22,144 nt of DNA from Rhodobiaceae bacterium (GTDB taxonomy: Bacteria > Pseudomonadota > Alphaproteobacteria > Parvibaculales > Parvibaculaceae): contig DAIEIL010000042.1 of the NCBI GenBank assembly GCA_027352645.1, positions 1 to 22,144 of the forward strand. The letters are read 5' to 3'. The notes beneath the pieces are model-generated. The model had not been told where the DNA came from. It saw only the letters and a program-made list of their open reading frames with translations, and made no database searches. Below, one piece after another: positions 7,269 through 14,895 of this stretch. Numbering within the stretch: position 1 is the first letter of the stretch; each line of letters opens with the position of its first letter. A program made the translations under genes and the position numbers.

Positions 7269-8020
7269 TTGCTCTTTCCGTCCAGAACTGCGGCTACAAG
7301 GAACTCCTTGTTGCCGTCGCCACCCTCGATGGGGCTATCGGTAACGCCAAGCACCCGCCAGCCGGGTGTGGCGGCGAGCCAGCCGGTTACCGTTTCGCAG
7401 GCTTGCGCATGAAGCGCAACATCGCGCACGATACCACCTTTACCGACCTTGCCCTTGCCGACTTCGAATTGCGGCTTGATGAGCGCGACGAGCTTCGCGC
7501 CGGCCTGCGCAAGGGCCAGGGCCGCAGGCAGCGCCTTGGTCAGGCTGATGAAGCTCACATCGGCAACGATGAGATCGATGCCATGCGAAAGATGTTCCGC
7601 CGTCAGGTCCCTGGCGTTGAGGCTTTCAAGCGAGGTCACGCGCGGGTCGGAGGCGAGTTCGGCAGCGAGCTGACTGTGGCCCACATCGATGGCGGTGACA
7701 TGACGCGCTCCGTGCGCGAGCAGGACTTGCGTGAAACCGCCGGTCGACGCGCCGATGTCGAGACAGTCGAGCCCGGTCGGATCGACCCCGAAATTCTTCA
7801 GTGCATGTTCGAGCTTCAGCGCTCCACGCGAGACATAGAGATGCGCCGACGGATCGACGTCGATCGTCACATGCTCGCCGACCATCTGCGCGCCCTTGGT
7901 CACGAGCTTTCCGTCGACATGAACGAGAGCGCCTTCGATCGCCGCCCTCGCCTTGGCGCGCGAAGGAAATATGCCGCGCTCGATCAACATCTGATCGAGG
8001 CGCTTGCGTGTCTCGCTCAT
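7265..8020 (-). CDS. tlyA: TlyA-family rRNA 2'-O-methyltransferase / hemolysin A homologue
   Basis: The 251-residue protein opens with an S4 RNA-binding domain (about 5-60: RLDQMLIERGIFPSRAKA, then VHVDGKLVTKGAQMV). An FtsJ-like methyltransferase domain follows. Its SAM motif is DIGASTGGFT (88-97), and the likely catalytic set is K69 (RGALKLEHAL), D154 (VADVSF), K182 (LIKPQFEVGKG) and E239 (GNKEFL). In mycobacteria TlyA makes 2'-O-methylcytidine in 16S and 23S rRNA and governs capreomycin sensitivity. The activity of alphaproteobacterial homologues is assumed by homology. Its ATG is 5 bp after the dxs stop, and its TGA overlaps the GTG of the next RNA methyltransferase by 4 bp, so two RNA-modification genes are coupled behind dxs. 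Confidence 0.92.
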   Translation of the reverse strand: MSETRKRLDQMLIERGIFPSRAKARAAIEGALVHVDGKLVTKGAQMVGEHVTIDVDPSAHLYVSRGALKLEHALKNFGVDPTGLDCLDIGASTGGFTQVLLAHGARHVTAIDVGHSQLAAELASDPRVTSLESLNARDLTAEHLSHGIDLIVADVSFISLTKALPAALALAQAGAKLVALIKPQFEVGKGKVGKGGIVRDVALHAQACETVTGWLAATPGWRVLGVTDSPIEGGDGNKEFLVAAVLDGKSK

Positions 8021-8025
8021 GATGT

Positions 8026-9972
8026 TCAGACGAGCTTGGGAGCGGCGGCACGGATCGCCGCGAGTTCGGCGATCTCGTTCTGAAGGCCGAGCGCCGAAAG
8101 GGCCGTCTCCACGATGGCGGAGGCATTCAGCCCTGCGCGCTCATACATCTTTTCCGGCTTGTCCTGATCGATGAAGACATCCGGGAAAGCCATGGGCCGA
8201 ACCTTCAGCCCATGATCGAGCGCGCCGGACCGGGCGAGATAGTCGAGCACATGGCTGCCGAAGCCGCCGACGGTGCCCTCCTCAACGGTGATGAGCACCT
8301 CATGCTCGCGGGCAAGCCGCGCCACCAGCACCTCGTCGAGCGGCTTCGCAAAACGCGCATCTGCCACGGTGGTGGAAAGACCAAGCGCTGCGAGCTGCTC
8401 CGACGCCTTCATCGCCTCGGCGAGGCGGGTGCCGAGCGACAGGATCGCGACCTTCGTCCCTTCACGGAGAATGCGGCCCTTGCCGATCTCAAGAGGAACA
8501 CCGATTGGTGGCATCTCGACGCCGACGCCCTCGCCGCGCGGATAGCGGAAGGCGGACGGGCGGTCGTCGATCTCGACGGCGGTTGCCACCATGTGCTTCA
8601 GCTCCGCCTCGTCGGCAGGCGCCATGATGACGAAATCGGGCAGACAGCCGAGATAGGTGATGTCGAACGAGCCCGCATGGGTCGGCCCGTCCGCGCCCAC
8701 GAGACCGGCGCGGTCGATGGCGAAGCGCACCGGCAGCTTCTGGATCGCGACGTCATGGACGACCTGATCGTAGGCGCGTTGCAGGAAGGTCGAATAAATG
8801 GCGCAGAAGGGCTTGAAGCCTTCCGTCGCAAGGCCTGCCGCGAAGGTCACCGCATGCTGCTCGGCGATGCCGACGTCGAAAGTGCGCGTCGGGAAGCGCT
8901 CACCAAACATGTCGATGCCCGTGCCCGAAGGCATCGCCGCCGTGATCGCGACGATCTTGTCGTCCTTTTCCGCATGGGCGATCAGGCTTTCGCCGAAAAC
9001 TTTGGTGTAGCTCGGCGCATTGGCGATGGCCTTGGCCTGCGCGCCGGTGATGACATCGAATTTCGAAACGCCGTGATACTTGTCCTCGGCGGCTTCGGCG
9101 GGCGCATAGCCCTTGCCCTTCTGCGTCACGACGTGAACGAGGATCGGCCCCTCGCCCGCATCGCGCGCATTCTTGAGCACCGGCAGAAGGTGGTCGAGAT
9201 TGTGGCCGTCGATCGGCCCGACATAATAGAGGCCCAGTTCCTCGAACAACGTGCCGCCAGTCGCCATGCCGCGCGCGAATTCCTCGGCGCGGCGGGCGCT
9301 CTCCTCGATGCCCTTGGGAAAGAGCTTCGCGATCTGCTTGCCGAGATGGCGAACCGAACGATAGGTGCTGCCGGAAATGAGCCGCGCGAGATAGGCGCTC
9401 ATACCGCCCACGGGCGGCGCAATCGACATGTCGTTGTCATTGAGGATGATGATGAGCCGGCTGTCCATCGCGCCGGCATTGTTCATCGCCTCATAGGCCA
9501 TTCCGGCCGACATGGCGCCGTCGCCGATGACGGCGACGACGTTGTTCTTCGCGCCCTTGAGGTCGCGCCCCACCGCCATGCCGAGACCGGCCGAAATGGA
9601 GGTCGAGGAATGCGCCGTGCCGAAGGGGTCGTATTCGCTCTCGGCCCGCTTGGTGAAACCGGAAAGGCCACCGGCCTGACGCAGCGTACGGATGCGCGGG
9701 CGGCGCCCGGTCAGGATCTTGTGTGGATAGGCCTGATGGCCCACGTCCCAGATCAGCCGGTCGTCAGGTGTATTGAAGACGTAATGGATCGCAACCGTCA
9801 GCTCGACCACGCCGAGGCCCGCACCCAGATGGCCGCCCGTCTCGGAAACGGCGTCGATGGTCTCCGCGCGCAGCTCATCCGCCACCTGGCGCAGGTCGGA
9901 TTCCGGCAGCGCGCGCAGATCGGCAGGGCTGTTGATGCCATCGAGAAGAGGCGTTTTGGAAATGTTGCTCAA
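8026..9972 (-). CDS. dxs: 1-deoxy-D-xylulose-5-phosphate synthase
   Basis: DXS condenses pyruvate and glyceraldehyde-3-phosphate, using thiamine diphosphate, to open the MEP isoprenoid pathway; the product also feeds thiamine and pyridoxal synthesis. The 648-residue protein has the expected layout: SETGGHLGAGLGVVEL and DVGHQAYPHKILTGRR near the N-terminus, and the ThDP/Mg motif from GDGAMSAGMAYEAMNNAG to LNDNDMSIAPPVG. A transketolase pyrimidine-binding domain has FDVGIAEQHAVTFAAGLA with the catalytic Glu, and a C-terminal transketolase domain follows (VEEGTVGGFGS). The start is TTG (complement of 9970-9972), backed by GAGGA at 9978-9982 with 5-bp spacing. A TTG start on a rate-controlling enzyme may hold translation down. 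It lies 45 bp after the polyprenyl synthase gene, and that gap contains a hairpin. Confidence 0.97.
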   Translation of the reverse strand: MSNISKTPLLDGINSPADLRALPESDLRQVADELRAETIDAVSETGGHLGAGLGVVELTVAIHYVFNTPDDRLIWDVGHQAYPHKILTGRRPRIRTLRQAGGLSGFTKRAESEYDPFGTAHSSTSISAGLGMAVGRDLKGAKNNVVAVIGDGAMSAGMAYEAMNNAGAMDSRLIIILNDNDMSIAPPVGGMSAYLARLISGSTYRSVRHLGKQIAKLFPKGIEESARRAEEFARGMATGGTLFEELGLYYVGPIDGHNLDHLLPVLKNARDAGEGPILVHVVTQKGKGYAPAEAAEDKYHGVSKFDVITGAQAKAIANAPSYTKVFGESLIAHAEKDDKIVAITAAMPSGTGIDMFGERFPTRTFDVGIAEQHAVTFAAGLATEGFKPFCAIYSTFLQRAYDQVVHDVAIQKLPVRFAIDRAGLVGADGPTHAGSFDITYLGCLPDFVIMAPADEAELKHMVATAVEIDDRPSAFRYPRGEGVGVEMPPIGVPLEIGKGRILREGTKVAILSLGTRLAEAMKASEQLAALGLSTTVADARFAKPLDEVLVARLAREHEVLITVEEGTVGGFGSHVLDYLARSGALDHGLKVRPMAFPDVFIDQDKPEKMYERAGLNASAIVETALSALGLQNEIAELAAIRAAAPKLV

Positions 9973-9997
9973 GTCTATCCTCGGCCGCAGCCGGTAC

Positions 9998-10016
9998 CTT
10001 CCGGAACCCCCGGAAG
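9998..10016 (-). other. Hairpin between the polyprenyl synthase stop and the dxs ribosome-binding site
   Basis: CTTCCGG (9998-10004) and CCGGAAG (10010-10016) form a perfect 7-bp GC-rich stem with a 5-base loop. It sits between the ispA-like stop (10018-10020) and the dxs Shine-Dalgarno (9978-9982). No T-run follows in the direction of transcription, so it is not an ordinary intrinsic terminator. It could stabilise or process the mRNA, or it could be chance in GC-rich DNA. Confidence 0.35.
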
Positions 10017-10017
10017 C

Positions 10018-10923
10018 TCAGTTGCGACGGTTTATAACGAACCGCGCCGCCTCACGCAAAAGGTCGGCCTTTTCATCAAATAAATCAAGGTGTTGGATCG
10101 CCTGATCCGACAATATCCGGGCCTGGTCCCGCGCCCGGTCGAGGCCGAGGATCGAAACGAAGGTCGCCTTGCCCGCTTCCGCATCCTTGCGGGCGGCCTT
10201 GCCCATGAGTTCCGCGTCCCCTTCCACATCGAGGAGATCGTCGGCGATCTGGTAGGCAAGCCCGAGATCATGGGCATAGGCGTGGAGCGCGTGAAGCGCC
10301 TCCGCCGAGGCATGACCGAGCACCCCGCCCGCCTCGCAGGCAAAGGCGATCAGGGCGCCGGTCTTGAGCCGCTGAAGCCGGGTAATGGCGCCAATGTCGA
10401 GGGCGGCGCCCTCGCTCGCCAGGTCGATGGTCTGGCCGCCTACCATGCCATGCCCGCCCGCGGCGACGGCTAGTCGGCGAACGAGATCGAGCCGCACGCG
10501 AGCATCCTCATGCGTGTCCTCGCCCGCCAGAAGCTCGAAGGCAAGCGTCAGCAGCGCATCGCCCGCAAGCACGGCGGTCGCCTCATCGAACTTCCGATGC
10601 ACGGTCGGCTGGCCATGACGGAGATCGTCGTCGTCCATGCAGGGCAGATCGTCATGGATCAGCGAATAGATATGCACGCATTCGATGGCGGCAGCGGCCC
10701 TGAGCGCCGATTGGCTGCCGACGCCGAAAAGCCGCGCGCTCTCGCACAGGAGGAAAGGCCGGAAACGCTTTCCGCCCGAAAACACCGCATAGCGCATCGC
10801 CTCGAAGAGCTGGCCTTCCGGCCCTCCTGCGCGCGGCAGAAAGCGGTCGAGCGCATCCTCGACCTTGGCTACGGCCTCGGCCATGGCCTCCTCGAAGCTC
10901 GGCGCGTCGTCTGACCGGGTCAT
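10018..10923 (-). CDS. ispA: Polyprenyl diphosphate synthase (farnesyl/geranylgeranyl type), IspA-like
   Basis: This trans-isoprenyl diphosphate synthase chains isopentenyl diphosphate onto allylic diphosphates in the cytoplasm. In 301 residues it has both Asp-rich motifs: the first, DDLPCMD, starts at D91 (HDDLPCMDDDDLRHGQPTVH), and the second, IADDLLD, holds D228, D229 and D232. GGKRFRPFL (50-58) binds IPP, and GDALLTLAFELL and KTGALI are also typical. The two-residue insertion in the first motif is characteristic of bacterial FPP-type enzymes. Product length (C15 or C20) cannot be fixed from sequence alone, so the symbol is by best homology. Its ATG lies 6 bp after the xseB stop and dxs follows 45 bp downstream, placing the first and later isoprenoid steps in one transcript. 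Confidence 0.92.
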   Translation of the reverse strand: MTRSDDAPSFEEAMAEAVAKVEDALDRFLPRAGGPEGQLFEAMRYAVFSGGKRFRPFLLCESARLFGVGSQSALRAAAAIECVHIYSLIHDDLPCMDDDDLRHGQPTVHRKFDEATAVLAGDALLTLAFELLAGEDTHEDARVRLDLVRRLAVAAGGHGMVGGQTIDLASEGAALDIGAITRLQRLKTGALIAFACEAGGVLGHASAEALHALHAYAHDLGLAYQIADDLLDVEGDAELMGKAARKDAEAGKATFVSILGLDRARDQARILSDQAIQHLDLFDEKADLLREAARFVINRRN

Positions 10924-10929
10924 GCTGGC

Positions 10930-11178
10930 TTATTCGACGTCGAGCGGTTCGGTGCCGGTGGGCTCACCGCCTGCCGACAGCGTGATCTTCTCGACCTTGG
11001 CTTCCGCCGCCTTGAGCCGCGCCTCGCAATGGGCCTTCAGCGCGGTACCGCGCTCATAAAGCTCAATCGACTTTTCAAGCGGCGCTTCGCCGGATTCAAG
11101 CTGGCTCACGATCTTTTCGAGCTGCGCCAGCGCTTCCTCGAAGCTCAGTTTCTCGATATCGGACGCGGGAGCCGCCAT
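10930..11178 (-). CDS. xseB: Exodeoxyribonuclease VII small subunit
   Basis: The 82-residue protein matches XseB: LSFEEALAQLEKIVSQLESG followed by APLEKSIELYERGTALKAHC and a charged helix (LKAAEAKVEKI). Small XseB subunits coat the large XseA subunit to form exonuclease VII, which degrades single-stranded DNA to oligonucleotides. Length is normal. An AAGGAG-type site in the gap upstream supports the ATG at 11176-11178. The gene lies 15 bp after the deacetylase gene and 6 bp before the polyprenyl synthase gene, the usual xseB-ispA-dxs order of many proteobacteria. The partner xseA is not in this window. Confidence 0.95.
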   Translation of the reverse strand: MAAPASDIEKLSFEEALAQLEKIVSQLESGEAPLEKSIELYERGTALKAHCEARLKAAEAKVEKITLSAGGEPTGTEPLDVE

Positions 11179-11193
11179 GTCATTCTCCTTCGG

Positions 11194-12123
11194 TCAGGCC
11201 CCGAGTTGCAGCGCCCGCACATGGGCCCTGGTGCTCGAAGCCAGCGCAGCCAAGTCATACCCGCCCTCAAGCGTGGAAACAACGCGACCGTTGCAGAACT
11301 TGTTGGCCAGCCGCACCAGCTCGGTTGTAACCCAGGCAAAGTCGTCTTCCGTGAGCCTCAGATTGGCGAGCGGGTCGGCGGTATGCGCGTCGAAGCCCGC
11401 CGAAATCAGCAGGAACTCCGGCTGGAACATCTCAAGCGCGGGCAGGATCACGTCGCCGAACGCCTCGCGGAATTCGGCTGAGCCGGAACCCGGCGGCAGC
11501 GTCCTGTTGAGGATATTGCCGAGCCCGTGCTCGCCCGCCCGGCCCGTGCCGGGATAGAGCGGCCATTGATGCGTGGATGCATAAAAGAGGTTCGGGTCCG
11601 TCTCGAAGCTCGCCTGCGTGCCATTGCCGTGATGCACGTCGAAATCGACGACCGCGATGCGCGAAAGACCATGCACATGCCGTGCATGAAGTGCCCCGAT
11701 GGCGACATTGTTGAAAAAACAGAAGCCCATCGCCCTGTCCGGCTCCGCATGATGACCCGGCGGCCGGATCGCGCAGAAGGCATTGCGCACCCGGCCCGAC
11801 ATCACCTCGTCCACCGCAAAGGTCACGGCACCGGCGGCCCTCAGCGCCGCCTCCACAGAGCCTGGCGAGAGCATCGTATCGGCATCGACACGGCGAAAGC
11901 CCTGCTCCGGCGCACCGTTCAGGATCGCCTCGACATAGATCGGCAGATGAACGCGCTCAATCGCCTCGACCGTGGCGCGCGGTGCCTCTACCCGGTGGAG
12001 CAGCATGAATTCCTCAGCCTCCAGCACGCCAAGCACCGCCCGGAGCCTGTCGGCGCATTCGGGATGTTCCTCGGGCATTTCGTGGGCGAGACAGGCCGAA
12101 TGGGTGACAAGAAGGGTATCCAT
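11194..12123 (-). CDS. Histone-deacetylase-family zinc amidohydrolase (HDAC / acetylpolyamine amidohydrolase superfamily)
   Basis: The 309-residue protein has the complete arginase-fold deacetylase signature. The active-site His pair H124-H125 is in RPPGHHAEPDRAMGFCFFNN. Zinc ligands Asp162 and His164 are in VVDFDVHHGNGTQ, and the third, about Asp245, is in ISAGFDAHTADPL. A catalytic Tyr is in STLEGGYDLAAL. The N-terminal HPECADRLRAV segment is also typical. Known bacterial relatives remove acetyl groups from polyamines, acetoin-related compounds or proteins; the true substrate here is unknown. It starts at ATG 12121-12123 and is the first gene of the - strand cluster, 15 bp before xseB. Its promoter must lie in the 257-bp gap shared with the divergent globin-coupled transducer, but I see no convincing -35/-10 pair for it. 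Confidence 0.93.
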   Translation of the reverse strand: MDTLLVTHSACLAHEMPEEHPECADRLRAVLGVLEAEEFMLLHRVEAPRATVEAIERVHLPIYVEAILNGAPEQGFRRVDADTMLSPGSVEAALRAAGAVTFAVDEVMSGRVRNAFCAIRPPGHHAEPDRAMGFCFFNNVAIGALHARHVHGLSRIAVVDFDVHHGNGTQASFETDPNLFYASTHQWPLYPGTGRAGEHGLGNILNRTLPPGSGSAEFREAFGDVILPALEMFQPEFLLISAGFDAHTADPLANLRLTEDDFAWVTTELVRLANKFCNGRVVSTLEGGYDLAALASSTRAHVRALQLGA

Positions 12124-12380
12124 GAACGATCCGGGTGCTTGAGACGCGTCATCCTAGCACCGCCACGAGGCCAGCGTCCTCCTCGCAGGAGCCGTCTTCC
12201 AGAGCGATGCGCGGGCAAGCGCGGTCAAAGGTCGCAGGAGCGCGGGTTTCAACGCCTCGTTAAGGCGCCGCCGATAGCGTCGAGCCACGTTTGAACCGGT
12301 GGAACCAATCCCCGGTCATGTGTCCGCGTAGCGTTGCGTATTGAGTAAAGGGTCTCCAATAAGTGAGTAAGGTAACAGTT

Positions 12381-13715
12381 ATGTCCCGCTTCGAGCATCT
12401 TGCCTTCGTTCGTATCAGCGACGCCGACAAACAAGCATTCCACGATATCAGCGCCGTTCTCCCCAAACATATCGATCGCATCCTGGACGGCTTTTACGCC
12501 CACGTGACCCGCGAGCCGGAACTCGCGAAGCTGATCGGCGATCCCTCCAATATTCCCCGTCTCAAGGTCGCCCAGCGGCAGCATTGGGCCGGTCTGTTCA
12601 GGGGCGATTTCAGCGAACAGTTCGTCGCCCAGGCCGTCCGCATCGGCGAGGCGCATGAGCGCATCGGCCTGACGCCGCGGTGGTATATCGGCGCCTATGC
12701 CTATGTGATGTCGGAACTCGCTCCCGTACTCGTCAGTGAATATCGCTGGAAGCCCGCGTGGCTCGCCGCAGCCATCGCCGCCATGTCCAAGGCCATCGCT
12801 CTCGACATGGAACTCGCGATCTCCGTCTACCTCGAAAAAGGCCAGGAGCGACGCCTGATGGATCTGCGCTCCATCGCGGCAAAGCTCAGCAGCGGCATTG
12901 GCGACGCGGTCGACCAGATGGCGCATCGCGGCAACGAAGTGCGCGACGCGGCCTCAAAGATCACCGACGCCATGATTGCGGTCGAGGATCGCGCCAGCGC
13001 CGTCGCCTCGGCCTCCGAAGAAGCGACGACCAACGTGCAGGAAAGTGCGCGGGCGACGCGCGAACTCTCCGACGCCGTGCGAAATGTCGATCAGCGCGTC
13101 GGCCATTCCGCCATCATCGCACAGGAAGCCGTGGTCCGCGCCGAGCGCGCGGCAGAAAGCATCGCGGCTCTTCACAGCGCCAGCGAAAATATATCGGACA
13201 CCGTAAAGCTGATTGCGGATATCGCGAGCCAGACCAATCTTCTCGCACTCAACGCCACCATCGAGGCGGCCCGCGCGGGCGAAGCGGGACGAGGCTTCGC
13301 TGTCGTCGCCGCCGAGGTGAAGGCGCTCGCCAACCAGACGTCGCGCGCGACGGAAGGCATCACCAACCAGGTGAGCAGCATTCGCGAAGCGACCGGCCTC
13401 GCCATGGGCGCAATCGCCGATATCAATGAGACGATCGGCGAAATCAACGGCATCTCGATCGAGGTTTCCGCAACCGTGCAGCAGCAGACCGCCGCCGCCG
13501 CGCATATCTCGCACAATGTCGATGAAGCGGCGGCCGGCACTCAGGACGTTTCGGCGAAGATCGTCGAAGTGGCGGGACAGACCCGCACCGCCACCGAACA
13601 CTGCACCTATCTGCGAGATGTTTCCGGCGAGGTGAGCGAAGCGGCCCACCGCCTGCGCCAGAGCATGGAAACGATCCTCGAAGGGCTGACCAGCGGCGCG
13701 CAGGACGCAGCCTGA
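12381..13715 (+). CDS. Globin-coupled sensor methyl-accepting transducer (soluble, haem-binding)
   Basis: The 444-residue protein has an N-terminal protoglobin domain (about 1-155). The likely proximal haem ligand is His92 in GEAHERIGLTPRWYIGAYAY, and RQHWAGLFRGDFSEQFV lies just before it. The C-terminal coiled-coil chemoreceptor signalling domain (about 165-435) has the hairpin tip IASQTNLLALNATIEAARAG and GRGFAVVAAEVKALANQ near 281-318. There is no transmembrane segment or HAMP domain, so it resembles HemAT-type cytoplasmic oxygen/NO sensors that signal to CheA. No C-terminal CheR-binding pentapeptide is visible. I prefer ATG 12381 (AAGG at 12369-12372, 8-bp spacing); an in-frame GTG at 12363, with AAAGGG at 12347-12352, is an alternative adding 6 residues. 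No che genes are nearby. Transcription ends at a hairpin beyond 13733. Confidence 0.93.
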   Translation: MSRFEHLAFVRISDADKQAFHDISAVLPKHIDRILDGFYAHVTREPELAKLIGDPSNIPRLKVAQRQHWAGLFRGDFSEQFVAQAVRIGEAHERIGLTPRWYIGAYAYVMSELAPVLVSEYRWKPAWLAAAIAAMSKAIALDMELAISVYLEKGQERRLMDLRSIAAKLSSGIGDAVDQMAHRGNEVRDAASKITDAMIAVEDRASAVASASEEATTNVQESARATRELSDAVRNVDQRVGHSAIIAQEAVVRAERAAESIAALHSASENISDTVKLIADIASQTNLLALNATIEAARAGEAGRGFAVVAAEVKALANQTSRATEGITNQVSSIREATGLAMGAIADINETIGEINGISIEVSATVQQQTAAAAHISHNVDEAAAGTQDVSAKIVEVAGQTRTATEHCTYLRDVSGEVSEAAHRLRQSMETILEGLTSGAQDAA

Positions 13716-13732
13716 CGCCAATGTCGATTACT

Positions 13733-13777
13733 CTGGTGCCGCGCCTTATGTGGCGCGGTACCAGTCGACGCCTTTTT
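13733..13777 (+). terminator. Candidate intrinsic terminator after the globin-coupled transducer
   Basis: CTGGTGCCGCGCC (13733-13745) pairs with GGCGCGGTACCAG (13752-13764). This gives 13 bp with one G-U wobble in + strand RNA and a 6-base loop. A T5 run follows at 13773-13777, 8 bases past the stem, which is further than usual. The - strand transcript would have one C-A mismatch. The structure overlaps the end of the convergent hydrolase gene, whose TAA (complement of 13746-13748) lies in the loop. Confidence 0.5.
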
Positions 13778-14801
13778 CGTTGCGCTCGACCGTGGCCTTG
13801 CCGCGCCCGAGCAGGCAATTGAGATGGGCAATGCTTTCGCCCGTCGCCATGAAGAAGACTTCAGGCCCGATCTTGCGCCTGAAAAGCGCCGGGAAGACGT
13901 CGATGACGCGCTTCGGCTCTGCAAGGAGATCGTAAAGCTTCGACAGCCCTTCCTCATGGCCTTCGATGAGCTGCGTCATGCGCGTATGGAGCCCGTAGAA
14001 GGGTTCGTTATGCGCAGGCAGCACCAGAAGGTCGGCTGGAAGCGTCGCACGGATGCGGTGGCAGCTTTCGAGCCAGTCCTCGAGCGGATTCTCGTAAGCC
14101 TCGGTCGGATGCACGCTGACATTGGACGAAATGCGCGGCAGGACCTGATCGCCGGAAATCAGGATCTTCGCCTCTTCGCAATAAAGCGAGACATGCTCGG
14201 GCGCATGGCCCGAACCGATGACGACCTGCCAGCGGCGGCCGCCGATATTCATCTCGTCGCCCGCTTTCAGCCTGCGGAAGATTTCAGGTAGCGGCGAAAC
14301 CCTCTCGCCAAAATTGCCGAACCGCTTGGCATAGCTTTCGAGCCCGCGTTCGCTGAAGCCCGCCGCGCGATAGAAGTCGAGCGCGGCCTTGGGTGCCTCG
14401 CGGCCCGTATCGAGAACGAGGTTGCGGCACATCAGGAAGTCGGTGCGCGACATCTGGAGGTCGATGCCCCATTCGCGCGTGAACCAGCCCGCGAGGCCGA
14501 CATGATCGGGATGAAGATGCGTGACCACGAGCCGCGTGATCGGCTTGCCCTTGAGCCCCGTCGCAAAGACCTGCCGCCAGAGATCCATGACCTCGTCGCT
14601 CGACACACCTGTGTCGACCACCGTCCACCCGTCATCTTCCTCCAAAAGCCAGAGGTTGATGTGATCGAGCTGGAAAGGTAGCGGCATGCGCACCCAGTAG
14701 ATGCCGGGGGCCGCTTCCATCGCTTCGCCGGGCGCGGGAATCCGCGACAGCGGATAGCGCAAGGCGCTTTCGACCGGTTCGGTCAATGACACGTCTGACA
14801 T
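13746..14801 (-). CDS. Metallo-beta-lactamase-fold hydrolase with C-terminal helical domain
   Basis: The 351-residue protein carries the MBL metal motif THLHPDHVGLAG (94-105, HxHxDH). It also has further ligands in IGSGHAPEHVSLY and LISGDQVLPRISSN, plus the lead-in LWLLEEDDGWTVVDTG. After the hydrolase core a roughly 90-residue tail resembles the winged-helix extension of LACTB2/glyoxalase-II-like members (LPAHNEPFYGLHTRMTQL, then a helical end). The substrate is unknown; hydrolysis of a thioester or other acyl compound would fit the neighbouring acyl-CoA dehydrogenase, but that is inference. I choose ATG 14799-14801 because AAGGAG lies 7 bp upstream at 14809-14814. A longer in-frame start at 14849 adds 16 unlikely residues. 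It lies 85 bp downstream of the acyl-CoA dehydrogenase on the same strand. Confidence 0.88.
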   Translation of the reverse strand: MSDVSLTEPVESALRYPLSRIPAPGEAMEAAPGIYWVRMPLPFQLDHINLWLLEEDDGWTVVDTGVSSDEVMDLWRQVFATGLKGKPITRLVVTHLHPDHVGLAGWFTREWGIDLQMSRTDFLMCRNLVLDTGREAPKAALDFYRAAGFSERGLESYAKRFGNFGERVSPLPEIFRRLKAGDEMNIGGRRWQVVIGSGHAPEHVSLYCEEAKILISGDQVLPRISSNVSVHPTEAYENPLEDWLESCHRIRATLPADLLVLPAHNEPFYGLHTRMTQLIEGHEEGLSKLYDLLAEPKRVIDVFPALFRRKIGPEVFFMATGESIAHLNCLLGRGKATVERNEKGVDWYRAT

Positions 14802-14808
14802 ATGAATT

Positions 14809-14814
14809 CTCCTT
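14809..14814 (-). promoter_or_regulatory. Ribosome-binding site that fixes the MBL-fold hydrolase start
   Basis: On the - strand this reads AAGGAG, 7 bases before the ATG at 14799-14801. It decides for the shorter reading frame over an in-frame upstream start at 14849, which has no comparable site. Confidence 0.7.
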
Positions 14815-14869
14815 GCACCCGTGATAGGCGCGTCGGCGGGAGAGGTCAAACGCCAGAAGATTTTTCAAG

Positions 14870-14895
14870 GGCGCCGCTGGGGAACCTCAGGCGCC
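14870..14895. repeat. Inverted GGCGCC pair flanking the acyl-CoA dehydrogenase stop
   Basis: GGCGCC at 14870-14875 and 14890-14895 can pair, with partial inner pairing of TGGGG with CCTCA. The stop codon (complement of 14887-14889) lies just inside one arm. No T-run follows on the - strand; an A-rich tract follows there instead. It is therefore not a clear terminator for the gene that ends here, and may be chance in GC-rich DNA. Confidence 0.22.

Noticed and set aside
8212..10083. 623-codon open frame on the + strand opposite dxs
   Set aside because: It lies antisense to an unmistakable dxs, its Arg/Asp/His-rich translation looks like no protein family, and long antisense frames are expected opposite GC-rich genes.
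12270..12277. GCCGATAG upstream of the transducer gene, 7/8 match to a flagellar sigma-28 -10 element
   Set aside because: No TAAA-type -35 element at the required spacing; a match of this size can occur by chance.
12124..12380. 257-bp divergent gap between the deacetylase and transducer genes searched for promoters, small RNAs and tRNAs
   Set aside because: Only weak dyads (for example CGCCT/AGGCG near 12254-12268) and scattered hexamers; nothing I could support as a feature beyond the transducer ribosome-binding sites.
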